In this document: positions 8,809 to 16,784 of the stretch, one piece after another
Position numbering within the stretch: the stretch's first letter is position 1
How the letters are laid out: each line of letters begins with the position of its first letter
DNA from: Nocardia macrotermitis
GTDB lineage: Bacteria > Actinomycetota > Actinomycetes > Mycobacteriales > Mycobacteriaceae
DNA: 64,000 nt
Assembly (NCBI RefSeq): GCF_009604405.1
Contig: NZ_WEGK01000007.1
Span: 124,001-188,000, forward strand
Reading direction: 5' to 3'
Program-made: the position numbers and the translations under genes
Notes under the pieces: model-generated
The model's input: only the letters and a program-made list of their open reading frames with translations
Database searches by the model: none
What the model was told of the DNA's origin: nothing

Positions 8809-9894
8809 TCACCCCTGTGCGTTGGTGCGGTATCGCGGCGCCACCGCGTCGGCGGCGACCTGCTCGAATCGCCGATCGAACAACTGGTGGGCGTCGAAGG
8901 ATTTCCCGAACGCGCCCGAACCGGTGATCAGATCGATCGTCTGCTGTTCCCACTCGATCGCCCGATCCCAGTTCGGCGGGAAATAGGGACGTTCGGTCGT
9001 GGCCATGATGCGGCGGCCGTCGGCGGCGCTCACACCCTGGTTCCCCACGTAGTAGTCGGCGATCCAGCGGTCCTGGTTCTCCCATTCCCAGACCTTCGCC
9101 CGCGCCCAGTACTCGACGAATTTCCTTATGGCCGCGAGCTTTCCGTCATCGCCGAGCACCGAGGCCGGTGCCCACAGGATGCTCAGCGCGTCGACCGCGT
9201 CGGACGGCGCCGTGGTCGCGCCCTCCGAGCGGTACTGCGCGAGATATTTGGTGAGTGTCGGTTCGCCCAGCGGCGCGATGTCGACCTGTCTGCCCTGTAG
9301 TGCGGTGAGGAACTGCGGGCTGTTGAGCTGCACCAGCGTGACGTCCTTGGTGCTGAGACCGGCCTGTTGCAGGGTGCGCAGCACCACACCGCCCTGGGCC
9401 TGACCCGGTGAGTAGGCGATCTTCTTGCCGCGCAGATCCTGCAAGGTGCGAATGGTGGTCCCGGGAGCCGTCGCCAGACCGTAATTGGGCGTGCTGCGCC
9501 ACAGCACCGCCACGATGCGGGTGTCCAGCCCTTGCGCGTGCGCCTGGAGGGACGGAATTCCGGCATTACTGGCCAATTCCACCGAACCGCCCTTGAACGC
9601 CTGGATCACATCCGGTCCGGCGGACACATTGGGCCAATCGGGCACGGTGAACGGCAGCGTGCCCAGCTGGCCGCTGCTGGTCAGCGCGACCTTCATATCG
9701 GTCGCGGAGATCTTCAGCGACGTCCCCGGCGGCACGGTGGTCGGCAGCGGCTTGCCGAAGTCGACGGATCCGCCCGCGGTCGCGCAGGCGGAGGTGACAC
9801 AGGCGGCGGTCAGCACCGCCAGCGATGCCGCGCCGACCCTGCGGGTGAGGCGCATCCGATATGCGCTCGGCCGCGCTTCGATGAGCTTTCTCAT
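8809..9894 (-). CDS. SsuA/TauA-like solute-binding lipoprotein
   Basis: The extracytoplasmic substrate-binding protein of the importer, about 361 residues. The N-terminus has basic residues, a hydrophobic stretch and the lipobox-like segments LTAAC and TSACATAGG, so it is probably membrane-anchored through a lipidated Cys. The periplasmic-binding fold is shown by TIRTLQDLRGKKIAYSPG and VLRTLQQAGLSTKDVTLVQL, typical of the SsuA/NMT1-like family. The start is uncertain: ATG 9894 was chosen, but GTG 9927 and ATG 9858 are in frame and none has a strong ribosome site. The ROK regulator ends 53 bp upstream, so both may share one transcript. Confidence 0.85.
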   Translation of the reverse strand: MRKLIEARPSAYRMRLTRRVGAASLAVLTAACVTSACATAGGSVDFGKPLPTTVPPGTSLKISATDMKVALTSSGQLGTLPFTVPDWPNVSAGPDVIQAFKGGSVELASNAGIPSLQAHAQGLDTRIVAVLWRSTPNYGLATAPGTTIRTLQDLRGKKIAYSPGQAQGGVVLRTLQQAGLSTKDVTLVQLNSPQFLTALQGRQVDIAPLGEPTLTKYLAQYRSEGATTAPSDAVDALSILWAPASVLGDDGKLAAIRKFVEYWARAKVWEWENQDRWIADYYVGNQGVSAADGRRIMATTERPYFPPNWDRAIEWEQQTIDLITGSGAFGKSFDAHQLFDRRFEQVAADAVAPRYRTNAQG

Positions 9895-9947
9895 TGCTCG
9901 ATCGTCGCGAATTACCTTGTGCTGCACAATATTCGGTCGACTTAAAA

Positions 9948-11144
9948 TTACCGGGACTCGAACTGCGGTGCCGCGGCCTCCTTCCGGTGCGCGCCGAAGC
10001 CGTCGGTGACGACGGCGAGCGGATCAGCGTAGAGGCGATGCAGCAGCACCGCGGCGGCCGAGGTCTCCAGCGAGCGCCCCGGGAACGAGGTGCCGGTGAC
10101 GCGCCGGCGCGCGGACGCGCTCATCTGCGCACGCGCGGCGACGGCGTCGAGGTAGGTGGCGCGCACCGCGGGCAGTGCGTTGAACGCGCGGTCGGTGATG
10201 ATGAGCGTCTCCGGATTCAGCACGTCCAGCAGCGCGGCGGCCACGACGGCGAGTCCGCGGGCGCGTTCCTCGAACAGCGCGTGCACCCGGGCATCGGTCT
10301 CGGCGGCGACGAGCATGGCCGGAAGAGTCGGATCCGCGACGAGTCCCGCTGCGGCGGCACGCTTTTCGAGTGAACGATCCGAATACGCGTCGAGCGGGCC
10401 CGCCCCGCCGGTCCCGACGCCGGAGGGGACGAGCGTGGCCAGCGAACCGGCCGACGAACCGGGTCCGTAATGCACCCGCCCGTCGACGGCGAACGCGGCA
10501 TCGATGACGTTGCCGACGAACAACACCACCGCCGAGGAGTCGAAACCCAGTGTGCCGAAAAGCTGTTCGGCGTGCACCAGCGCGCGGGCGTGGCTGTCGA
10601 GCTCGACGGGCAGCCCGGTCAAGCGAGTGAGCAGATCCCGGATCGGGGTGTCGCGCAGGTGCAGCAGCGGATGTTCCAGCACCACACCGGCTTCCGGGTC
10701 GACCCAGCCGCCGGTCGCGAACCCGACCCCGGACAGGCGGATGTCCGCGGGCAGGTCGCGACGCAACGCGGTGAGTGCGGCGGCCGCGTCGGCGACCAGG
10801 TCCGGCCCCTCGAGGGTGCGGTGCGGCACGATCGCGCCGGAGACGATCGTCCCGGCGATGTCGACCACCGCGACCCGGGTCTGGGTGGCCGCGAAGTGGA
10901 TGGCCGCCACCGCATTTCGGCGATCGAGGGTCAGCGGCGCATGCGGCCTGCCGACCCGCTGCGACCGGTCCACCGGCGATTCGCACAGCAGGCCCGCCTC
11001 GAGCAGGGCCCGGGTCTGGCTCGTCACCGTCGCCGGGGACAAGCCCGCATGCGTCGCGATCACCGATCGTGACGCGCTGCCCGATGCCAACAGCGCGCGC
11101 AGCACCGCACCCGCGGCCGTCGGCCACCCTCTCGCCGGTTTCAT
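9948..11144 (-). CDS. ROK-family transcriptional regulator
   Basis: A 398-residue protein with an N-terminal winged helix-turn-helix (SRSVIATHAGLSPATVTSQT, residues about 26-45) followed by a ROK sugar-kinase-like domain. The kinase-type motifs are eroded: the glycine-rich ATP-binding motif DxGxT is not seen, and the zinc motif typical of active ROK kinases (CxCGxxGC) is absent. It therefore probably binds an effector without phosphorylating it. It reads in the same direction as the importer operon and is divergent from the TauD-type gene, so it probably controls both. A ROK regulator over a sulfonate-type operon is less usual than LysR-type control. Confidence 0.85.
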   Translation of the reverse strand: MKPARGWPTAAGAVLRALLASGSASRSVIATHAGLSPATVTSQTRALLEAGLLCESPVDRSQRVGRPHAPLTLDRRNAVAAIHFAATQTRVAVVDIAGTIVSGAIVPHRTLEGPDLVADAAAALTALRRDLPADIRLSGVGFATGGWVDPEAGVVLEHPLLHLRDTPIRDLLTRLTGLPVELDSHARALVHAEQLFGTLGFDSSAVVLFVGNVIDAAFAVDGRVHYGPGSSAGSLATLVPSGVGTGGAGPLDAYSDRSLEKRAAAAGLVADPTLPAMLVAAETDARVHALFEERARGLAVVAAALLDVLNPETLIITDRAFNALPAVRATYLDAVAARAQMSASARRRVTGTSFPGRSLETSAAAVLLHRLYADPLAVVTDGFGAHRKEAAAPQFESR

Positions 11145-11448
11145 AGACCTCGGTTCCTCTTCGCCTCCGGCCGAGACTACGAGATCGGACCGGGTTCGGG
11201 ACCGTTCTCCCTCAGCGTGATCCGAACTCGCGGGATGCCATTCTGAAACAGTCCGAATTTCTTCGCCGAGAAAAATAAATATGCCGGGTATTTGAAATCA
11301 CGCAGACGGCAACGCGTGTGGTTCCGGTTCGCGCACAATTACCATCCATTTCGCCGCAGGGTGTCGAACAAGTTGTCCCCCAAGGCATTCCGGCACAGGT
11401 CGCGACGGTCGACCGGGTGCATTCCGAAAACCGACGGAGCGCAGAGAT
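11145..11448. promoter_or_regulatory. Divergent promoter region between ROK regulator and TauD-type gene
   Basis: A 304-bp non-coding stretch. Its centre (about 11255-11300) is clearly AT-richer than the surroundings, with runs of A and T, as expected for divergent promoters. I see no perfect inverted repeat that I would call the ROK operator. Confidence 0.5.
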
Positions 11449-12414
11449 ATGACAGAAACCATCGAACACGTGGATACTCTCACCGTGCGGCGGGTCGCCG
11501 GACATATCGGTGCGGACATTATCGGTGTCGATCTGAGCCGCCCGCTCGACGACGACACCGTCGCGCGCCTGCGCCGCGAACTGCTGACGCACAAGGTGCT
11601 GTTCTTCCGCGATCAGCAGCTGAGTCACGCCGAGCAGATCGAGTTCGGCCGCCGCTTCGGCGAGCTCACCCACGCCCACCCGCACGAGGACGCGCCGCCG
11701 AGCGAGGCCCCGCAGATCCTGACCATCGACCCGCAGGTCTACGAACGTCGTTACGGCGCACCGCGACCGGACTACCAGGACCGCCAGTACAGCTACTACA
11801 GCGGCTGGCACACCGACGTCACCGCCTCGGTCAACCCGCCCGCCATCTCCATCCTGCGTTCGGAGGTGGTCCCCGATTTCGGCGGCGACACCACCTGGAC
11901 GAATCTCGTCGCCGCCTACGAGGGCCTGTCCGAGCCGCTGCGCGCGTTCGCCGACGGCCTGACCGCGGTGCACCGGTTCTCCGCGGGCCGCAAATTCGAC
12001 GACAACGAGGCGTACGCCCGCCGCATCAACGACAACCTGCTGATCTCGGAACATCCGGTGGTCCGCGTGCACCCCGAGACCGGTGAGCGGGCCCTGTTCG
12101 TCAACCCCGGCTTCACCGATCACATCGTCGGCCTCTCCCCCGTCGAGAGCACCAAACTCCTCGAACTGTTCTTCAGCCACCTCTCCAGCCCCCGCTACAC
12201 CGTCCGATTCCGTTGGGACGCACACAGTGTCGCGGTCTGGGACAACCGCGCCACCGCCCACCTCGGCCCCCAGGACCTGGGTCACCTGGACCTCACCCGC
12301 ACCCTGCACCGGGTCACCGTCGTCGGCGACCGCCCCGTCGGCCCCGACGGCTTCGTCTCCAAGATCATCGCGGGCGAGGAGTTCAAGACCGAAGCCCACG
12401 TCAAGGTCTCCTGA
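11449..12414 (+). CDS. TauD/TfdA-type Fe(II)/2-oxoglutarate dioxygenase
   Basis: A 321-residue enzyme expected to hydroxylate a sulfonate, sulfate ester or similar compound using O2 and 2-oxoglutarate, releasing an aldehyde and sulfite or sulfate. The iron-binding facial triad is visible: the HxD in GWHTDVTAS (near residue 123) and the distal His in WDNRATAHLG (near 269). The 2-oxoglutarate-binding Arg lies in DLTRTLHRVTV about 14 residues on. It is full length for the family. The preceding bases contain GGAGCGCAGAGAT. It is divergent from the ROK regulator and importer operon, consistent with sulfur scavenging. Confidence 0.9.
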   Translation: MTETIEHVDTLTVRRVAGHIGADIIGVDLSRPLDDDTVARLRRELLTHKVLFFRDQQLSHAEQIEFGRRFGELTHAHPHEDAPPSEAPQILTIDPQVYERRYGAPRPDYQDRQYSYYSGWHTDVTASVNPPAISILRSEVVPDFGGDTTWTNLVAAYEGLSEPLRAFADGLTAVHRFSAGRKFDDNEAYARRINDNLLISEHPVVRVHPETGERALFVNPGFTDHIVGLSPVESTKLLELFFSHLSSPRYTVRFRWDAHSVAVWDNRATAHLGPQDLGHLDLTRTLHRVTVVGDRPVGPDGFVSKIIAGEEFKTEAHVKVS

Positions 12415-12422
12415 GCAAGCAC

Positions 12423-12453
12423 TCGGCGGCCCACCACGTCGGCGGGCCGCCGA
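12423..12453 (+). terminator. Hairpin after the TauD-type gene
   Basis: A ten-base perfect stem (TCGGCGGCCC with GGGCCGCCGA) around an eleven-base loop, nine bases after the stop. No T-run follows, so intrinsic termination is only possible. Confidence 0.45.
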
Positions 12454-12528
12454 TCCGCTTGCGCCGCAACTACGGAAAGATCGTTCCGCATACGCTCACG
12501 TGAGCCACACGTTCAGAAGGAGACCGGC

Positions 12529-12903
12529 ATGACCGCATGGACCCCGGACCAACTCGACACGATCGCCCGCGTCGACGAGATCGAGATCTCCTCCCGCCGC
12601 CCCGACGGCACCCTCACCACACCCCGCGTCATCTGGGCCGTCCGCACCGACGACGAGATCTACATCCGGTCGGTCAACGGCCCCACCGCCGCCTGGTACC
12701 GCGCCACCCGATCCCGGCACGAAGGCCACCTACGAGTCGCCGACGTAGACATCGACGTCACCTTCATCGACACCGACAACACGGTCACCGACCGCGTCGA
12801 CGCCGCCTACCGCGACAAATACCGCCGCTACGCCGCCTCGATCATCGACTCCATCAACAGCCCCCGCACCGCCGAAACCACCATGCGCCTGATCCCCCGC
12901 TGA
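12529..12903 (+). CDS. DUF2255 family protein
   Basis: A 124-residue cytoplasmic protein. It matches the DUF2255 family, whose usual layout of an N-terminal TPDQLDTIARVDEIEISSRR, a central IWAVRTDDEIYIRSV and a C-terminal DAAYRDKYRRY it shares. The fold of such proteins resembles a small beta barrel; no catalytic role is established to my knowledge. AAGGAG lies six bases upstream of the ATG. An imperfect palindrome (CGGAA-N6-TTCCG, 12473-12488) precedes it and could be an operator. No functional link to the neighbours is evident. Confidence 0.75.
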   Translation: MTAWTPDQLDTIARVDEIEISSRRPDGTLTTPRVIWAVRTDDEIYIRSVNGPTAAWYRATRSRHEGHLRVADVDIDVTFIDTDNTVTDRVDAAYRDKYRRYAASIIDSINSPRTAETTMRLIPR

Positions 12904-12939
12904 CCCGACTCGCTATCCGAAAGATGTTGCGGCCGTAAC

Positions 12940-13356
12940 CTATTGCCACGGGTTGATGATGGGCACCGCAGCAGCCTCGAACGGACCGGTGTCGCGCGTG
13001 GCGACGATGAAGCCCGCCGCGGCCGCCGTTGCGGCGATCATGCCGTCAGCGGTGGCGATGGCCAGACCGGCTGCGCGGGCGGTGGCCATCAGGCGCGCGT
13101 ACCGTGCGGTGGCATCGAGGTCGTACGGCAGGATGCGGCCGGTGAACAGCGGCAGGATGCGACTCTCCAAATGCTCGAGCAGCACGGTTCGGCGGCGGCC
13201 GACGGGCATGGCGGCCGCACCGTAGCGCAGTTCACCAACGGTGACAGCACTCAAGTAGAGGGTTTCGACATTCTGGGCGTCGATCCAGTCAGCTACCCGC
13301 GGATCGGGATCACGACGCAGAGGTTCACTGATGACATTGGTGTCCAGGATGATCAC
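12940..13356 (-). CDS. vapC: VapC/FitB-type PIN-domain toxin
   Basis: A 138-residue PIN-domain ribonuclease, the toxin of a type II toxin-antitoxin pair. The acidic active-site residues are all visible: Asp5 in ILDTNV, Glu in GELRYG (near 43), Asp in TADGMIAATA (near 104) and Asp in ATRDTGPF (near 121). The GTG start overlaps the antitoxin stop (TAGTG), so translation is coupled. The sequence resembles the FitB subgroup, which acts on RNA while FitA-type partners bind DNA. The complete motif set argues that it is functional. Confidence 0.9.
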   Translation of the reverse strand: MIILDTNVISEPLRRDPDPRVADWIDAQNVETLYLSAVTVGELRYGAAAMPVGRRRTVLLEHLESRILPLFTGRILPYDLDATARYARLMATARAAGLAIATADGMIAATAAAAGFIVATRDTGPFEAAAVPIINPWQ

Positions 13357-13607
13357 TAATCGAACCCCGGAGGCTCGGCGGGGGTGCGGTCACGATTGTC
13401 GAGCAGGGCGTGCTCTTCATCGGTCAACGCGATCTCGCGACCGACGGCCGTGAGCATCGCACCGAGTTCGACCCGATCGGGTGGTTGTACGGCGTCGGCG
13501 AGGATAGCGCGCATCTCCGCCTCGACACTGCGGCCATGCGTTGCGGCACGCTGGCGAATCGCGCGGTGTACCTCATCGCTCAGATTTCGGATCGTCACGT
13601 TTCTCAT
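13356..13607 (-). CDS. vapB: VapB/FitA-type ribbon-helix-helix antitoxin
   Basis: An 83-residue antitoxin with an N-terminal ribbon-helix-helix (residues 1-45: VTIRNLSDEVHRAIRQRAA, then GRSVEAEMRAIL) and an acidic C-terminal tail that should wrap the toxin. GAAGGAG lies upstream of the ATG. The gene comes before the toxin, as is usual, and a palindrome sits 22-36 bases upstream of the start. Confidence 0.88.
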   Translation of the reverse strand: MRNVTIRNLSDEVHRAIRQRAATHGRSVEAEMRAILADAVQPPDRVELGAMLTAVGREIALTDEEHALLDNRDRTPAEPPGFD

Positions 13608-13628
13608 CCGCTGTCATCTCCTTCGCGC

Positions 13629-13643
13629 GCCATCAATGATGGC
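13629..13643. promoter_or_regulatory. Candidate VapBC autoregulatory operator
   Basis: A perfect inverted repeat, GCCATC-AAT-GATGGC, just upstream of the antitoxin gene. Its size and place fit binding by the ribbon-helix-helix antitoxin or the VapBC complex (inference). Confidence 0.5.
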
Positions 13644-13697
13644 ATAAACCATTCAATGATATCAATCTCCTGTCCGGACCACCACATGACAGGCACT

Positions 13698-13865
13698 GCC
13701 CCCTCTCCGGTGGCTGGCTCTCGGGCCGCTGGCGCAAGAACACCCCCACCTCCGCCGCCCGCCCCAACGTCCGCTTCGACCTCTCCACCCCCGCCAACCA
13801 ACGCAAACTCGCCATCGTCGAAAACCTCGCCCAGTTTGGCCGACCAATCCGGCCACTCCCTCCTC
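13698..13865 (+). pseudogene. Fragment of an aldo/keto reductase gene
   Basis: About 165 bases are nearly identical to 21415-21590 inside the intact aldo/keto reductase gene further right. The translated match is the region around SPLSGGWLSGRWRKN to ANQRKLAIVENLAQ. The fragment lacks both ends of the gene, has a 9-base shortening in the Ala-rich loop and shifts frame near its end. It is therefore a remnant and not a functional gene. Confidence 0.75.
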
Positions 13866-14010
13866 GAACGCGAGATACGGAACATGTGGGTGCTGGTGCG
13901 GCAGGTGACGCCGTCGGCGGCGCTGGCGCACTGCATATTCTCGATCCGCGGCGAGCGGCTGCCGTAGGCCAGCACCACACCCGTCGCACAGTGACGACGC
14001 CAGCCGCGTG
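13850..14010 (-). pseudogene. Possible C-terminal remnant of a small exported protein
   Basis: In one minus-strand frame the stretch CATGVVLAYGSRSPRIENMQ, then CASAADGVTC and MFRISRSR, resembles the C-terminal half of small secreted actinobacterial proteins. Those end in a Cys-containing GVTC motif followed by GHGFRLSR-like residues. No start or signal peptide is attached, and the frame runs straight into the aldo/keto reductase remnant. A chance resemblance is possible. Confidence 0.35.
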
Positions 14011-14048
14011 TGAGGACGATGCAAGCGCCCGGGACGAAGCTCGACGAC

Positions 14049-15017
14049 ATGACACCGAACAGCGATCATCAGGCCGCAGGAAAGACGTATCTGGTCACCG
14101 GAGCCAGCGCGGGTATCGGATACTTCGTCGCCGAACAACTCGCGGCCGCGAACGCCACGGTCGTACTGGGCTGCCGGGACACCGCCAAGGCGGACCTCGC
14201 GATGCGTGCGATCCGCACACAGGTCCCTGATGCCCGGCTGCGGTCGGTGCGCGTGGACCTGGCGGACCCGTCCTCGCTACCCGCCACAGTGGAATCCCTC
14301 GACGTCGACCACCTGGACGCGGTCGTCCTCAACGCTGGTGTCATGCCGACCGGTCCGGACCGCCGCGTCAACGCCGCTGGCAACGAATTGACCTTCGCGA
14401 CAAACCATCTCGGCCACTTCGCCCTCCTCGCCCACCTGATGCCCATCCTGATAGCCACCCCGAACGCCCGCGTGATCACCGTGGGCAGCTTCACGGCGCG
14501 ATCGGCGCGCCTGGACCTCACCGACCTGCAATCCGAACACGACTACCAGCCCAAACGCACCTACGAGCGATCGAAACTGGCCCAGATACTCATCGGTTTC
14601 GAACTGGACCGCCGCCTGCGAGCACACGGCATCGACAACGCCAGCATCGTCGTCCACCCCGGCGGTGCCCTGGATTCGTTGACTCCCTCCCGTCCACCGC
14701 TGTTCAGCCGCACCACCACACAACACCTGCTGGCACTACCCGCGGGCGCTCTGGTCCACGGCAAACACGCCGGTGCCGAACCGATAGTCCGCGCCGTCCT
14801 CGACAACGAAATCACCAGCGGAGAACTCTGGGGCCCAAGGATTTTCGGCCTGCGAGGCAAACCTCACCGCGAAGCACCTCACCTGCACATGACCGATCCG
14901 GCCACGGCAGCCGAACTATGGACCGCCAGTTCGAAACTGACAGAACTGGACCCACTGCCCTTGCCCCCGAACATTCCGGTCAGGACCACATCCGAATACC
15001 AACGCCACGGAGCGTAA
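14049..15017 (+). CDS. Short-chain dehydrogenase/reductase
   Basis: A 322-residue NAD(P)-dependent oxidoreductase of the classical SDR family, in the retinol/protochlorophyllide-reductase-like group. It has the cofactor motif TGASAGIG near residue 19, the NAG motif VVLNAGVMP near 94, NHLGHF near 119, catalytic Ser in VGSFTARSA and the YxxxK pair in TYERSK near 177. ATG 14049 was chosen because TGASAGIG then lies at the expected distance; an ATG at 14010 in frame is less plausible. The substrate is unknown. The preceding DNA consists of gene remnants. Confidence 0.85.
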   Translation: MTPNSDHQAAGKTYLVTGASAGIGYFVAEQLAAANATVVLGCRDTAKADLAMRAIRTQVPDARLRSVRVDLADPSSLPATVESLDVDHLDAVVLNAGVMPTGPDRRVNAAGNELTFATNHLGHFALLAHLMPILIATPNARVITVGSFTARSARLDLTDLQSEHDYQPKRTYERSKLAQILIGFELDRRLRAHGIDNASIVVHPGGALDSLTPSRPPLFSRTTTQHLLALPAGALVHGKHAGAEPIVRAVLDNEITSGELWGPRIFGLRGKPHREAPHLHMTDPATAAELWTASSKLTELDPLPLPPNIPVRTTSEYQRHGA

Positions 15018-15094
15018 TCAGCACCGAACCACAACGGAATCCGCAGCCTGATTCGCCTCTGTGCCAAGACTTTCCGGAATCCCCACTTATGCGG

Positions 15095-15847
15095 TCAGGA
15101 CACGGCGACAGGGTTGAGGACGATGGGGAGCCGCATGCCGATCTTCCACAGAACCGCTATGCGCGAGTCGGGGCGTTCGCGGGCTTCACGGCTCAGTGCG
15201 CGGGAGAGTTCGGTGCTGAAGTGTCCTCGGGGGTGGCGGGTATTCACCTGGTGGAGTACAGGTTTCGGAAGATCCGCAACGCGGGCACCGACGACATCCA
15301 GGCGCGCCGCGGCGTGCAGCAGGTGGCTCTCGACACCATGTTCCGGGGGTACGGAGACGTCGAGATGTGCGGCGATGGCTGCTTCGACGGCATCGCGGAA
15401 ATCCGCGTCCGCACCCCACATGCCCAGCATCCGGCCTGCGACGGCTGCGCCGTGGACGGCGAAACACGGCGCGTCGGCGGGCGTGGCGCGATAGCGGTCG
15501 GTGAGCGCGATGTCGTGCAGAAGGCTTGCGACATAGAGCAATTCGGAGTCGTGGTCGCGGCGATCACGTTGCGCGAACAGATCGCCGAAGTACCAGCAGC
15601 GCAGACAGTGCTGGAGAAGTTCGGGGCCGTAGGCGTCGCGGGCGAATTCCTCGGCGTGACGGGCGAAGCGACCGTCGGGCGGGTCGGCGCGCAACTCGAG
15701 GGCGCTGCCCCTGCCGCCGAATCCCAGCACCGACGCGAGGCTAGCGGGTATCTCGCGGAGTTGGCCCGCCACGGCATGCCGGGCGAACGCGAACTTCTCG
15801 GTTCGGGTCAGATCGAGCCTGGGCTGCGAGGAACGTCGCGCGCTCAT
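15095..15847 (-). CDS. HD-domain protein
   Basis: A 250-residue cytoplasmic protein with an HD phosphohydrolase-type metal site. The His and Asp are in VASLLHDIALTD (near residue 107), an upstream His is in LQHCLRCWYFGD, and further His residues are in AAIAAHLDVSV. Relatives are annotated as HD-domain proteins or cyanamide hydratase-like. Its ATG overlaps the stop of the preceding deazaflavin-type gene by four bases (ATGA), so the two are translationally coupled. The substrate is not known. Confidence 0.75.
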   Translation of the reverse strand: MSARRSSQPRLDLTRTEKFAFARHAVAGQLREIPASLASVLGFGGRGSALELRADPPDGRFARHAEEFARDAYGPELLQHCLRCWYFGDLFAQRDRRDHDSELLYVASLLHDIALTDRYRATPADAPCFAVHGAAVAGRMLGMWGADADFRDAVEAAIAAHLDVSVPPEHGVESHLLHAAARLDVVGARVADLPKPVLHQVNTRHPRGHFSTELSRALSREARERPDSRIAVLWKIGMRLPIVLNPVAVS

Positions 15848-16458
15848 GGTGTCGTTCTCCCATCGTGGACACCGGCATGGTCCTCCGAGTCGAATGAGCT
15901 GAAAATATCAAGGCCGCCAACAGTTTCGACAGCCTGGTCGACCGGCGCCAGTCGTACGACAGGGATCGTGCGCCCGGCCGCTGCCGCGATTCGACGAAAC
16001 TTGGCGTAGGGACCGAACACAGCACTTCCCTTGTGCCACAACCGCTCTCGCTCATCGTCATCGCGAATTACGTGAGCCCGCATCGGCTTTCCGGCCAATC
16101 GCACGTAGGGATACCGTCTCAGGTTGTGATACCAGGCCGGATTGGCCGGTCGTGCACCATTGAGAGCGATGACGATCACGTCCTGTCCGTCGTGGAAGTA
16201 CAGCACGGGATTTCGCCGTGCCGCACCGGTTTTGGCACCCCGGGTCTCCAGGACGGCGGTCGGCAGCACCAACGGCAGCCCGAAACGCTCCCCGGTCGCG
16301 GCCATCACATACGGATCGAGCTTCCAGAACAGCCGCGGCATGAGCCACCGCACCGGCCCCGAGCCGATGAGCCCGGCATAGGCGCGATACATCCGGCCAC
16401 GACGCCGGTCGGGATCGACATACCGAGGTCCGCGCCCCGTCTCATCATTGGCGGACAT
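15844..16458 (-). CDS. Deazaflavin (F420)-dependent nitroreductase family protein
   Basis: A 204-residue protein of the Ddn/DUF385 family. These small split-barrel proteins, common in mycolic-acid actinobacteria, bind F420 or FMN. Diagnostic segments are LETRGAKTGAARRNPVLYFH (near residue 70), NPAWYHNLRRYPYV (near 107) and the C-terminal AVFGPYAKFRRIAAAAGR. GGGGAG lies upstream of the chosen ATG 16458; the open frame extends further but without a start signal. It overlaps the HD-domain gene by four bases, so the pair may act together. Confidence 0.85.
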   Translation of the reverse strand: MSANDETGRGPRYVDPDRRRGRMYRAYAGLIGSGPVRWLMPRLFWKLDPYVMAATGERFGLPLVLPTAVLETRGAKTGAARRNPVLYFHDGQDVIVIALNGARPANPAWYHNLRRYPYVRLAGKPMRAHVIRDDDERERLWHKGSAVFGPYAKFRRIAAAAGRTIPVVRLAPVDQAVETVGGLDIFSSFDSEDHAGVHDGRTTP

Positions 16459-16784
16459 GCCGCGACTCCCCTCTCGATGATGACGCTCACGCCGCCGCAC
16501 ATCCGGAAACCGGAGCGCGCCAGGCGATTCGAAGGTGACGACCGGCCAGGAGGCACCACCCCGAACAGGGTAACATAAGAATTTAAAGTATGAATAACTT
16601 TTAGAATCAATCAAGCCGAATCGAACCGAAGCGGGCCGACCGACTTCCCGAGTCGAGCGACCTGGCAATCAATCGCGGCTGTTAAGCGATCGGCAATACG
16701 ATCGCAAGTCACACCGAGAACACTCAGCTCCAGCCACACCGGCTGCCTCGGGCAAGGGAACGGATCGGATAACGAGACGACATC
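16459..16784. promoter_or_regulatory. Divergent intergenic region with an AT-rich core
   Basis: A 326-bp non-coding stretch between divergent genes. Around 16568-16612 there is an AT-rich segment (ACATAAGAATTTAAAGTATG), strikingly poorer in GC than its surroundings and probably containing the promoter of the nitroreductase-type gene. No clear operator is seen. Confidence 0.45.
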
